Positions 35,631 through 47,047 of a DNA stretch of 64,000 nt are shown here, one piece after another. Origin of the DNA: Combretum micranthum (Eukaryota; Streptophyta; Magnoliopsida; Myrtales; Combretaceae); contig JAMXBD010001048.1 in NCBI GenBank assembly GCA_024138025.1, positions 1 to 64,000 of the forward strand, read 5' to 3'. The notes beneath the pieces were generated by a model. It saw only the letters and a program-made list of their open reading frames with translations. It did no database searches and had not been told where the DNA came from. The position numbers were made by a program, and so were the translations under genes. Positions within the stretch are counted from its first letter, which is position 1; every line of letters starts with the position of its first letter.

Positions 35631-36723
35631 AATGCAATTCTTCGGCCGTGTTTCTTGCTTCGATTTGGAACGAATTGCTCCTGTTTGTGTTCATTCATTT
35701 CCTTGTTTGATTATCATTAATATGGGGGTGATTTGGCCGGTTGGTATTGGCTTGGGTTAGATATATATTGACTTCAATGTAAATTATTGAGAGAAATCTG
35801 GCTCACATACTTTAAGAGAATCCCAGCCCTTCAAAATATGTATCACGTCTCCTGCAAGTTGTTTTTACACTTGTATATTAATTATATATTAGTTAGATTT
35901 TATTTAGTTGAGTTTTCGGGTAGTTTATTACACTATTAGGGTATATTTTAGCTTATATATGTAAATATATTAAGCAAAGGTCTTTAATGGATCCTACAAA
36001 TGTTTATTTAACAAAAAGTACAAATTTAAGTTTTAATAGTACGTATCTATTTGTTTAAGAAAAGTTTATCCTACGCGATTTAGGTTTTATAATTTTTCGG
36101 GTCAATTTTCGTTTCAGGCTCCAAGAGCTTTAGAAAACCCTAATTCGAATATTGGTATGATTCAATTCTGTATTGAGGTCTAGATCTCAAGTTATACATC
36201 AGTTTATGTTTTTATTAGGTATTTATAATCCTAACAGTTTATCTTAAGATCACGATTTTCTAACTAAAACCTATTGAGTCATTTACTTAATATTACTACA
36301 ATATATAGGCTAAATTAGTTATATATATTAGATTTGATACTACTATGAAATCTTATCAATGTAGTTTATTACTGACTAGAAATCTCAAATTTTAGGGTTC
36401 CAATGCAAATATAGGTTTGTTACTATACCTTGTTTTAATTCCAGGTTTCTATTGAATACTAAAGTAATCACTTAATATCTATATTTAGGTTTTCTCCGTT
36501 TAATCTATTTATTTGACAAGGATTCATTTTGAAATTAAAGTTTCCTTTGATCATACTTGAATTATCAATTCCAGATACGAAATCTCATTTTTGGAATCAA
36601 TTGGGGTCAAAGAAGTCCTTTTATGAAGTTTATGAGTCCCAAACCGATCAAATTTAAAGTATCTATCTAAACTAGAGTTTCTGATTAACTCCTAGGGTTA
36701 CTAGTCAACCCATAATTTCTAAT

Positions 36724-36981
36724 CTAGGATCGTATCGTATGGTGAAAGTTTTCGGGGTTTACATTTTCTCCCCCCTTAAAATAAGCTTTGTCCTCAAAGC
36801 TTGAGAGCGTACCTGGATTTTCGAACAGCGGTGGATAATTCTTCTTGATTTCTTCTTCTAATTCCCAAGTTACTTCTTCAGTCCGAGGATCCCATAGCAC
36901 TTTGACGTAGTGGATCTCTTTATTTCTGAGAACTTGTACCTTCTTGTCTAGGATTCTGATAGGGTGTTTTTCATAAGTCAA
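36724..36981 (-). CDS. Element 2 pol C-terminus with chromodomain
   Basis: 85 residues: YEKHPIRILDKKVQVLRN, then IHYVKVLWDPRTEEVTWELEEEI, then NYPPLFE. This is the integrase C-terminus running into a chromodomain (V-W strand, TWE, and a final helix) that in related elements guides insertion to marked chromatin. The frame reads through the polypurine tract (codons for KGGEN) and stops 40 bp inside the LTR. The equivalent part of Element 3 is at 60240-60580. Confidence 0.88.
   Translation of the reverse strand: MTYEKHPIRILDKKVQVLRNKEIHYVKVLWDPRTEEVTWELEEEIKKNYPPLFENPGTLSSFEDKAYFKGGENVNPENFHHTIRS
36764..36778 (-). other. Element 2 polypurine tract
   Basis: AAGGGGGGAGAAAA on the minus strand directly before the LTR start TGTAAACCCC. 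Confidence 0.88.
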
Positions 36982-38260
36982 GATTTCAGATCAATTGGTT
37001 CCAGCTCAACAATCTTATCTGGATTTGGTACATACTTCCTTAGTACCGATACATGAAAAACATTATGTATACCAGATAGTTTGGGTGGCAATGCAAGGCG
37101 ATATGCTAGATTCCCACTCGTTCCAATATTTCAAATGGTCCTACATATCTAGGACTCAGCTTTCCTTTACTTGTCTGCTGAAGGCTTTTAATTGGACTTA
37201 CTTTCAGGTAAACATGTTCCCTTCTTGAAATTCCAATTCTCGTCTCTTCAAATCTGCCCAACTTTTCTGTCTATCTTGGGCTTCTTTCATCCTTCTTTTT
37301 ATCACTGAAACTTTGTTAATTGTTTCTTGAATCAGTTCGGGTCCAACTAATACTCTTTCCAGATTATCCCAGAATAATGGAGATCGACACTTTCTACCAT
37401 ATAAAGCTTCATAGGGTGGCATCCCTATACTCGAATGGTAGCTATTATTATAGCAAATTCCACCAGTGGTAAATGTTGATCCCAATTTCCTTTAAATTCC
37501 AAGATACATGATCTCAACATATCTTCCATTGTCTGAATGTTCTTTCTGTTTGTCCATGGTCTGGGGATGATAGGCCGTACTAAACTTCAATTGAGTTCCA
37601 ATGCTTTTTGTAATCCTTGCCAGAATCTAGAAACAAACCGTGGATCTCGATCTGACACTATATTAGCTGGTACCCCATGTAATCTCACAATTTCCTTTAA
37701 ATACAACCGGGCCAACTTTCCAAGGGATAGGTCATATTGATTGGCAAGAAATGGGCTGATTTAGTGAGTCTATCCACAATAACCCAAATAGCATCATAAC
37801 CTGCACTTGTCTTAGGTAACGAACATACAAAATCCATAGATATTTGATCCCATTTCCATTCTGGAATAGACAATGGTTTCAACATCCCCTGGTTTTTGAT
37901 GTTCTGCTTTTACCCTCTGACATATCTCACATCTGGCCACGAATTGAGCAATGTCATTTTTCATCCGTTCCACCAATATGCACTCCTCAGCTCTTGGTAG
38001 GTCTTGGTTTCGCCTGGGTGTACGGTATATCCAGAATAGTGTGCTTCATTCATTATCTCTTTCCTCAAACTTTCATCATGTGGTACACACAATCTTTTAT
38101 TCATCTTTAATACTCCATTCTCGTCTATTTGAAAATCCTTATATTTCCCTTGTGATGTTCTTTTGATGATTGTCTGAAATTCTTCATCCTTTCTTTGAGC
38201 CTCTTTTATTCGTTGTAGTAAAGTGGGTTCCAAGGTTAAGCTGCCCAGTTCTGTGTCCAG
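36982..38260 (-). pseudogene. Element 2 integrase (several frames)
   Basis: 37961-38233 gives the N-terminal region (LLQRIKEAQRKDEEFQTI, VPHDESLRKEIMNEAHYS, the HHCC His part). 37697-37885 gives PEWKWDQISMDFVCSLPK with the first catalytic Asp. The second Asp lies at about 37650 in another frame. 37204-37485 gives YNNSYHSSIGMPPYEALYG and RRMKEAQDRQKSWADLKRR, the end of the core and the linker to the chromodomain. At least four small frame changes are needed. Confidence 0.85.
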
Positions 38261-38314
38261 ACCTTGTATTGAAAATTCCAGTTTTAAATTTTCAAATTCT
38301 CTGATGAGTTCTTT

Positions 38315-38790
38315 CTATTTCGTCAACATTGAGGCTACTTCTCCATAATTTTTACGGCTTAAAGCATCAGCTACCGCATTTACCTTGCCAGGATGGTAAT
38401 TGATGGTTAAATCGTAGTCTTTAATTAATTCCAACCATCTACGTTGCCTCATGTTCAATTCCTTCTGGGTGAATATATATTTCAAGCTCTGATGATCTGT
38501 ATATTTCACACTTCTGCCCATACAAATAATGACGCCAAATTTTGAGTGCAAAGACAATAGCAGCTAATTCTAGATCATGAGTAGGTAATTCATCTCATGG
38601 GGTTTTAACTGTCTAGAAGCATAGGCTATCACTTTTCCATTCTGCATTAATACACATCCCAAACCATTCCTGGATGCATCACTATAAATAGTGTAAGGAT
38701 CCTGGTCATTGGGTAGAACAGTATTGGTGCAGAAACTAATCTCTTTTTCAATTCCTGGAAACTCCATTCACGTTTCTCATTCCACACGAA
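38315..38790 (-). pseudogene. Element 2 RNase H
   Basis: 38570-38767 holds [19 protein letters not shown] with the first Asp and [12 protein letters not shown]. 38315-38557 holds [30 protein letters not shown] and [11 protein letters not shown] with the later acids. One frame change separates them. No second RNase H is present, unlike Element 1. Confidence 0.88.
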
Positions 38791-38823
38791 CTTTTCATTC
38801 TTTTTGGTCAATTGCGTCAGTGG

Positions 38824-39640
38824 TCATGCAATTCTCGAAAAATCTTGTACAAATTTCCGATAATATCCTGCCAATCCTAAAAGCTTCTTACTTCGTAACA
38901 GTTCCAGGTCTTTTCCATTCCACAATAGCCTTAATCTTAGCAGGATCAACAGAGATTCCATCTCCTGACACAATGTCCTAAAGGATATACTTTTGAGCCA
39001 AAACTCACATTTGGACAACTTGGCATAAAGCTGATTGCTTTGTAGTATTTGCAATACGGTTCTTAAATGTTCATCATGTTGCTCCTTGTAACCGAGTATA
39101 CTAATATGTCGTCTATGAAGACAAACACAAACATCCAATAAAGGTTTAAAATGCGGTTCATCAAGTCCATGAAAACAGGTGCATTCGTCAATCCAAAAGG
39201 CATAACTAGGAATTCATAATGACCATACCTAGTCCGGAATGCGTTTTTGGTATATCTTCTGCCTTGATTCGGATTTGATGATAACCAGATTTCAATCAAT
39301 TCGAGAAAACACCTTTGCTCCCTTTAATTGATCGAAAAGATCGTCAATTCGGGGCAAAGGGTATCTGTTCTTAATAGTTACTCGGTTTAATTCTCTAATC
39401 AATACAGAGTCTCATTGAACCGTCTTTCTTCTTGACAAACAATACTGGTGCTCCCCATGGTGATACACTTGGTCTGATAAACCCTTTATCCATCAGTTCT
39501 TGTAATTGCACCTTTAGTTCTTTCAAATTAGTGCCATGCGATATGGAGCTTTTGATACCGGTTCTGTTCCAGGTATCAAATCAATTGAAAACTCCACCTC
39601 TCTATGTGGGGGTAATCCTGGTAATTCATCAGGAAATACT
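38824..39640 (-). pseudogene. Element 2 reverse transcriptase
   Basis: 39063-39299 holds [20 protein letters not shown] and [11 protein letters not shown], the catalytic Asp pair with Phe-Ile in place of Tyr-X, as is common in gypsy elements. 38824-39138 holds [12 protein letters not shown] and LLGLAGYYRKFVQDFSRIA, the thumb and connection. The fingers and first Asp region lie at 39300-39540 in other frames. The same order is intact in Element 3 at 55843-56388. Confidence 0.87.
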
Positions 39641-40137
39641 TCTGGATAGTCACATACTGTCCTGATAGTATGAACATTTGTCTTTTTGGATTCGTCCTCA
39701 ATTGTCTCATGGATACCTCCGTTCGATTCCATATCTATTTCATTTTCACTCTCTATGGTCATCATTCGACCTTCGACTTTCTTGAGGACTTCCCCTTTAA
39801 ATTCTTTTCTTTCTCCTTGGTTATTCATAAAAGATATTGTCTTAAGACGACAATCGACTTTTGCTTTTACAGTAGTCAGCCATGTCATACCTAAGATAAC
39901 ATCATATTTTTGGATTTCTACCAAGATTAAGTTGGCAAAGGATTTCTGTCCCCCAATTTTTAATGGATATCCCTTCATTGTCTCTCGAGTCATCACTAAA
40001 TCTCCTGTGGGTGTAGTAACTCCTAGTTCCTTAGTCATGATCTCGATGGGATATTCCAATTTTCTTGCTAATCCAGTATTGATAAAAGAATGTGTTGCTC
40101 CCGTATCAAATAAAGCATAAGCAGGTTGACCATTCAA
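39523..40137 (-). CDS. Element 2 aspartic protease and start of RT
   Basis: 204 residues. [12 protein letters not shown] with catalytic D11 is the protease active site, and [10 protein letters not shown] (about residues 78-87) is the ILG motif. [20 protein letters not shown] and [10 protein letters not shown] mark the entry of RT. The first Met is almost certainly internal, as gag-pol continues upstream with a break between 40137 and 40250. Confidence 0.9.
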   Translation of the reverse strand: MNGQPAYALFDTGATHSFINTGLARKLEYPIEIMTKELGVTTPTGDLVMTRETMKGYPLKIGGQKSFANLILVEIQKYDVILGMTWLTTVKAKVDCRLKTISFMNNQGERKEFKGEVLKKVEGRMMTIESENEIDMESNGGIHETIEDESKKTNVHTIRTVCDYPEVFPDELPGLPPHREVEFSIDLIPGTEPVSKAPYRMALI

Positions 40138-40249
40138 TTGGATTGTTCCTATTTATTAAACATAGGTTAATATTCTCTACCAGAATGTTTGTTTATTTGA
40201 GTAAGGTCATACCGACTAAACTACTCAAATAAATAAATTAGTTATTAGA

Positions 40250-41655
40250 TTAAGTACCTGCAAGGAGACCGTAGTCGTCTGGATCAGCTTCATCCCACAC
40301 ATTTTCTTCATCCTCTTCTTCAAATTCTACATCCTCAATTGGGGTTCCCTGCATAGCATATACCGCTGCTGTCATGGCTTTGCTAGTATTAGCATTCCAT
40401 TTTTGGGTCCAGTTGTTGGCAATGCCTTTAGGGTTGGAAGATCCAGCAACTGCGTTCACTCGTTGTGGACAATGAGTTGATATATGTCCAATCTTCTTAC
40501 AAATGAAACAGGCACTATTTTTCTTTGGGCATGTAAAAACCATATGTCCACTTTCACCACAGTAATAACATTTTTGTTGTAGATGTGGACAATTCCTCGG
40601 GTAATGAGCTCCCTTGCATTTCCAGCACGAAACATTTTTTCAACATTCCTATTTTTCACATTTCCCATAGGTTTAAAGAATCTCTTTTTCTTAGGAACAA
40701 AACTTGTCCCTGTCTCCTCAAATGTTCTTTTACCAAATGTCAATCCCCGTTTTCTATATCTTTCAACTTCATATTTCTTGGCACGTTCAATGGTTCTTGC
40801 TTTTTCAACCATGCTGCAAATTGAAATTTCAAACTCGGCTAGTCTCCTTTGAAAATTGGGTTCTAATCCTGCCATGAAGGTTTGCCTCTTTAATTCATCA
40901 CTGTCTCTGTAAGCATCGGTGCAAATTGAGTAACCGATTGAATTCGTGCTCATATTCATCAATTGTCTTACTGCCTTGTGTTAGATTCATCAGGTCAGTA
41001 CTATACTTGCCTTTAAACTGCTGGGAAAATTCTTTTAGAATTCCTGTTTAAACGTTTCCCAACTGATGGGTTGAGGCAATATCCTTTGTTTAGAGTTCCA
41101 CCACAATCTTGCTCTCAACGGCAAATAAGTTCCATATGGTACTCTTAAAGCTTCCGGTACCTGGAAGACATCGAGATCGTTCAATTTGAGCTAGCCAGTC
41201 TTCAGCTTCTTCTGGCTTCCAGGTAATCCTTCAAAGTACCGATTGCATTTGATAAATTCAGGCAATAAATTTCTTTGAGGACGCAATGGTGGTGGCGGTG
41301 GTAATTCTGGTTCATATCTTATTGGTCCTTGTACCTCAGCCGCCGATTCATTTGGATTTACCGGTCCATTTTCTTGAAATTGAGCAGGTGTAGTATATCT
41401 TTCATTCCTCCCAGTGTTCACAGGAGGAGCTTCTGGTACTCCAGTTGGAGGTACCGCATGTGTAGCTCGCATATTTTGTAGAGCTTGCAAGATTAACACA
41501 TTTTGTTGTTGCAGGTTTTTCAACACATCCTCTAATTGATTCTGAGGTGGTGGAGGAGCATTTGTTGATGGATTTTCAGATATCCTTATTTCTACCTCTG
41601 CCTCTTCCTCTTGGCATTCTAGTATCATAAAACATATTACTTGAGTTAATTTCAA
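40250..41655 (-). pseudogene. Element 2 gag with three zinc knuckles
   Basis: 41191-41655 gives the proline-rich N-terminus and the start of the capsid. The capsid middle (about 40960-41190) lies in other frames. 40456-40962 gives DELKRQTFMAGLEPNFQRRL and the basic linker. Three CCHC-type knuckles lie between about 40480 and 40640 and switch frame: the last is CFICKKIGHISTHC in the frame 40250-40543, whose C-terminus is acidic (EDVEFEEEDEENVWDE). The three-knuckle arrangement is shared with Element 3 (54291-54968). Confidence 0.85.
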
Positions 41656-42327
41656 AACTCATACTCAGAAAGATTACAAGTAATCATACATATTTCACAT
41701 CCATATTTCATAATCAAAACACACATAATATTATATAGTTAGTGCTTTATGTACAATCCAAAATTTGCACTAACACTAGTTCTATTTTCCCACAACTACT
41801 TCAGGTTATCATGCTTCATATCATACTATTACTCATATAACAGTAAGTTCATCAAAACAGTACATTAGTTATATTATCTATCAAACATAATCAAGGCTAA
41901 TCTATGGGCTAGGGTACAGAGGTCCCTTGCCCTTTTCCCGAGGGCCCAACTGTGGATAGTGATCCTCCTCCTCTGAACTACTATCATCACTCTCAATTCT
42001 CCCTTTACCCCTGGTGTGCTAAAGTCAGATTGGTATCCATCATCCGGATACCTTTAGAGCAGGTTTCTCCATAATGCCAGAAGGTGTCACATCTTTCAAT
42101 CCATCCCCCATGAGTAGTCCAGTCCAGTGAGCATAATTATAATTGGAGACAAATTTTTCTGCTTCCCCCTTCTCTTTTTACCTTCTTTTTCATCTATCAT
42201 AGCTGTAGTCACACTTTGCATAACCACTGTGGCTGCATAGCTGCTTGTCTTCTTTTACTGATCTCCTGATGGACTGGTCTCACCTTCATCTTCTGGTATG
42301 ATAGGGGGCCTGTTTGTCAAAACACTT

Positions 42328-42810
42328 CTAGGGAAACGGCTTCTGATCACATGTCAGCATCCACTCATCATCAGGAGCAGTATCCTCCCGAACTAAGGCA
42401 TGATCATACCTGATATCATGTGCATATACCCAATCACCTCCAATAGGAATCCAGATCCTAAAGTCTGGAAGATCGGGCCTCACTGATCGGGCTGACACAA
42501 TGAAGCCTATATTATCAATCTCTATGCCTCCACCCTTCTGGATGATCAATCTCTCAAACCTGTAGATGGTCTCTACTGCTGTGCCATTATTTGGAAAAGC
42601 TCTTTCCACTAGAAACAACCAAGTCTTCAACAGAGGTTGTAAACCCTTTTTCCAAGTGCTGAAAATTTCATCCAGGGTCTTTGTAATGCCAGACAACGCC
42701 AAATTTTCTACTAAGACTCGGAGTCGGCGCCTATAATCAGTAAGGGTTTCCTCCTCCATCATGCTAAAAATTTGCCATTTAATATGACAAACTGCGGGAT
42801 TGGTCTGCAC
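42328..42810 (-). CDS. Extra ORF upstream of gag in Element 2
   Basis: 160 residues between the primer site and gag, not part of the usual gag-pol. The first 90 (EETLTDYRRRLRVLVENLAL, IFSTWKKGL, TAVETIYRFERLIIQKGG) line up with the ORF at 52521-52838 of Element 3: same Y-x-RLR, AL-G, W+GL, ETIY-ERLI pattern. The region looks helical and loosely resembles a gag capsid helix bundle, but I do not recognise a family. The C-terminal part is rich in W, D and Y. Downstream to 41656 I see only fragments and spacer. It may be a separate protein or an N-terminal extension of gag. Confidence 0.6.
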   Translation of the reverse strand: MQTNPAVCHIKWQIFSMMEEETLTDYRRRLRVLVENLALSGITKTLDEIFSTWKKGLQPLLKTWLFLVERAFPNNGTAVETIYRFERLIIQKGGGIEIDNIGFIVSARSVRPDLPDFRIWIPIGGDWVYAHDIRYDHALVREDTAPDDEWMLTCDQKPFP

Positions 42811-42988
42811 ACAATAAAATTTGTATGATTAGTAATCACACAGATTTTATTCCTAATTGTGCATCTAATTCTACTAATAACTACCCCACTAACTCAAATG
42901 GTTCTATTGGATCTAAATTGGTATTTTTAATTGCACATTTACTAATTCACTTTCTTACATATATTTGTTTTTCCTATACCAGCAACCA

Positions 42989-43000
42989 GCTCTGATACCA
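42989..43000 (-). other. Element 2 primer-binding site for initiator tRNA-Met
   Basis: The minus strand reads TGGTATCAGAGC, the complement of the 3' end of initiator tRNA-Met, 9 bp from the LTR end. Confidence 0.9.
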
Positions 43001-43009
43001 ACTTAAATC

Positions 43010-44812
43010 TGTCACGCCCCGAGGGTATTCTAATAATAATAATCAAGAACCACTCGATTACCATTATTAGTTACCTTCTAGGAATGACATGATTTCCAAA
43101 AACAGGATCTTTTAGTTGCTTGGATGGAATAAACAAACATATATAAGATGTAAATTAGTAAACAACTATTACAAACTAAATATTACAGATCATATGCTTT
43201 ATAATCCTTACAACCTTATACTGATGATTCTAATGCACTTAAATGCATCACAAGTCTATTACAGATATAGATATTCTAACCCTATACTAAACTTTAAACT
43301 TCTGGCTTCTAATCTCTTACCGGGACCATGCTCCTGCTAGTAATGAGCCAGGTCGCAAGTGAACCTGAAAGGACTGTGGGAGTGTGAGCTAAAACACAAG
43401 CTCAGTGAATAACCAGAACTTATTACACATAACATACAAGTTATTTAACAATCATATGAAATGCATCAATCACACAAATGAACATTACAAGCTTGGATAA
43501 CCCGGAATCCAAACAGGATGAAGATTTACGCCCTCCCATCGGGGTTGAAGGATCACAATCTATGGTCCACCTACCCAGGAGAGACTTAAGCTTTCAGGAA
43601 ATAATAATATCAATTTAATTATCTCTTTAAGCTTATCATGTTTCATTATTTATTTCCTGTTTTAGCTTTAGAAACTCCACTAAGTGTTAGTTATTCCCAT
43701 GTAATACCATAAGCGGCGTCCTTCGTTTACCATGTAGTTCCTATGGTATTAACAGAACAAAAGTAATCTTGCAATTAACTAATAGCTCTCTGGCCTAGAT
43801 AATTCAAGCATTACCAGAGATCCGAGAAACTAACACGTAGTAGGCTACCACTTACTCAATGCTTTTTATGCATAGTATGTAATGCATGATTATTTTCCAT
43901 TATGGTACCAGTAGTTTTTAATCAATTTGGGTGATCAAGCAATACAGACACTCAATTAGATACTACATACATTATCAAGATACATGCATTTGTTTATCAC
44001 TTATTTTAGAGTGACATGGCAATCAATGGAATACAATACACAACTTTCATATTTCAAACAGTCACCAATTTTCATTATCTTTTTATTTAAGGTTCACTAC
44101 TAGTACAAGCACAACCAATGTAATAAGACTGAGTTACTCACCTGCCCATCCTATTTAATCGTAGTAATCTTCAGTAGGTCCTCCCCAATACCCGAGTCAC
44201 CTATTAAAATAAATAATATAATCATTAAAATTTCCAGACTATACAATCTAGTTCTATGAATATTTAAGTGTTTAATGGTTTGTTGGGTTTCTGTTTTATT
44301 CTTAACTAGTTCTTTCGAAATAACCCTAAGTTCTAATTTATTGTACTCACAGTTTTATTTTATTAATTCTGGTTGGATACTTGAATCTATTGATTGGGTA
44401 TTTGGAAAGTTTAACAACTTAGTTAATTCATTTTTATTGTCAAAACTATTAGTTTTTCTTTTAAATTACTTAATAAATTTTTCTTATAGAGTATAGGTAT
44501 TCCTATACTCGTAATTTTAGATTATCTAAATTCCATTGTTATCTATTCCTTTTTAAATATGTACGTAGTATTTACTAAACTCCATATATATATATATGTA
44601 CATATTATATTTTTCTATAAATTAGTTAAATATTATCTTTATGAAAATATACTTACTAATAAAGGATTTATAAATTTTATTATAATTATTTTCGAAAATT
44701 TCTCTTTTAACCGTAAATAATAAGAATATTAATAATTTTTATCAATAATAATACTAAAAATAATTATAACATCAATAATACTAATAATAATGATGATGAT
44801 ATATATGATATA

Positions 44813-44852
<40 letters not shown>

Positions 44853-47042
44853 TTCCGAAATAATTAAATAAATAATCACATTAGTAATTATACTAATTGT
44901 CTTATACTTAATTCATATTATTACTAAAATAATTTTAGTCTTATATTCATATTTATTATTATTTCATAAATAATATTTCGAAATTTAAAATAATTTAAGA
45001 ATATTAATAATTATAATTAGAAATCTATTATGCGGAAATTACTTAACAAAGTAATTTATATTTCTAAAAATTCTTTTTGGATTAATAATAATAGATTAAT
45101 ATTTAAACATCACATATTTAATAAGTCAGAAAATAATTTTATTTTTAAATTTAAATAAATAAATAAATTTCTGATTTTATATTATTAAACTATAATATTA
45201 CTATTACTATTTCCAGAAAAAATAAATAAATGCAGAAATAATAATAAAAATTCTAAAATTATTTATATTATTATTTATTATATAATTACATTCATTTAGT
45301 TTTTCGTTTTTCTTTTTTTTTTTTAATTTGGCCGAGAGGTACACGGGTTAAACACGCCCGTGTACCCAGCCCGTGCTCATCGGGGATCACTGTTCATTGT
45401 CTTCCCCGATGATCCGCGGCCTATTTCGACGAATCCCGGCGTCAAAATGTCGGGATTTTGGATCCAAATGACTCCTAGGAACCTAATTAACTTAAATATC
45501 CAAGAAAAACAACATAAAAACAACATGTTACCCACGATTTTGGACCATCAAGCTCGGCTATGGTTTGGGAAAATCACCTTCGTTGTGACTTCTCGGTGAA
45601 ATCTGAAGCTCCTAATGGACTTGGTTAGCTTCCTAAGATGTTTAGAAGTCAGTATCAATCCTTAAAATTGAAAGAAAACTCGCAGAATGAGATTGACTTA
45701 CCTCAAGCTTGTTTTCGAGCGTTTTTCCCAGTTTTTGTTCGAATTTTCGAACTGGGTTGATATGAGGGTTTAAAAATCGTTTTCTGGGTTGGTTCGACTC
45801 CTAATAGGTTATAGTTGTATTCTGGAAAGTTTGAAAGAGTTTGGAGTTCGTTTGCCTTTCCATTTAAATTCGTTAAGGTATATATATATATATAAACGAA
45901 TGCAATTCTTCGGCCGTGTTTCTTGCTTCGATTTGGAACGAATTGCTCCTGTTTGTGTTCATTCATTTCCTTGTTTGATTATCATTAATATGGGGGTGAT
46001 TTGGCCGGTTGGTATTGGCTTGGGTTAGATATATATTGACTTCAATGTAAATTATTGAGAGAAATCCGGCTCACATACTTTAAGAGAATCCCAACCCTTC
46101 AAAATATGTATCACGTCTCATACAAGTTGTTTTTACACTTGTATATTAATTATATATTAGTCAGATTTTATTTAGTTGAGTTTTTAGGTAGTTTATTACA
46201 CTATTAGGGTATATTTTAGCTTATATATGTAAATATATATATGCAAAGGTCTTTAATGGATCCTACAAAATGTTTAATTTAACAAAAGTACAAATTTAAG
46301 TTTTAATAGTACGTATCTATTTGTTTAAGAAAAGTTTATCCTACGCAATTTAGGTTTTATAAACTTTTCGGGTCAATTTTCGTTTCAGGCTCCAAGAGCT
46401 TTAGAAAACTCTAATTCGAATATTGGTATGATTCAATTCCGTATTGGAGGTCTAGATCTCAAGTTATACATCAATTTATGTTTTTATTAGGTATTTATAA
46501 TCCTAACAGTTCATCTTAAGATCACGATTTTCTAACTAAAACTCTATTGAGTCGTTTACTTAATATTACTACCAATATATAGGCTAAATTAGTTATATAT
46601 ATTAGATTTGGATACTCACTATGAAATCTTATCAATGTAGTTTATTACTGACTAGAAATCTCAAATTTTAGGGTTCCAATGCAAATATAGGTTTGTTACT
46701 ATACCTTATTTTAATTCCAGGTTTCTATTGAATACTAAAGTAATCACTTAATATCTATATTTAGGTTTTCTTCGTTTAATCTATTTGTTTGACAAGGATT
46801 CGGTTTTGAAATTTAAAGTTTCCTTTGATCATACCTTGAATTATCAATTCCAGATACGAAATCTCGTTTTTGGAATCAATTGGGGTCAAAGAAGTCCTTT
46901 TATGAAGTTTATGAGTCCCAAACCGATCAAATTTAAAGTATCTATCTAAACTAGAGTTTCTGATTAACTCCTAGGGTTACTAGTCAACCCATAATTTCTA
47001 ATCTAGGGTCGTATCGTAGGGTGAAAGTTTTCGGGGTTTACA
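43010..47042 (-). repeat. Element 2 5' LTR
   Basis: Partner of 32738-36763, placed upstream because the primer site (42989-43000) lies beside it. In the 260 bp at 45349-45600 I count about a dozen substitutions and no indels against the partner. At 46430-46720 I count about five of each. Confidence 0.95.
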
Positions 47043-47047
47043 ATCAT
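47043..47047. repeat. Target site duplication of Element 2, right copy
   Basis: ATCAT directly after the LTR, matching 32733-32737. Confidence 0.9.

Larger units (their letters stand above)
32738..36763 (-). repeat. Element 2 3' LTR
   Basis: It ends next to the polypurine tract at 36764. It holds an AAT microsatellite (34519-34574), a TA run at 35611-35630 and ORF-like shadows (35092-35331, 35435-35760) that recur in the partner LTR. Confidence 0.95.
32738..47042 (-). mobile_element. Element 2: full-length chromodomain Ty3/gypsy retrotransposon (chromovirus)
   Basis: 14.3 kb on the minus strand. LTRs are 32738-36763 and 43010-47042 (4.03 kb each, TGTAAACCCC...GGCGTGACA), flanked by ATCAT on both sides. 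The internal part is 6.25 kb with an initiator-Met primer site, an extra ORF, gag with three zinc knuckles, protease, RT, RNase H, integrase and a C-terminal chromodomain. A chromodomain plus very long LTRs points to a Tekay/Del-like clade, which is inferred, not proven. The LTR copies differ by a few percent in the parts compared by eye. Frames are broken in gag, RT, RNase H and integrase. Confidence 0.95.

Noticed and set aside
35435..35760. Overlapping 83-87 residue ORFs repeated at 45703-46028
   Set aside because: Both copies are in the Element 2 LTRs; similarity follows from the LTR duplication, not from coding constraint.
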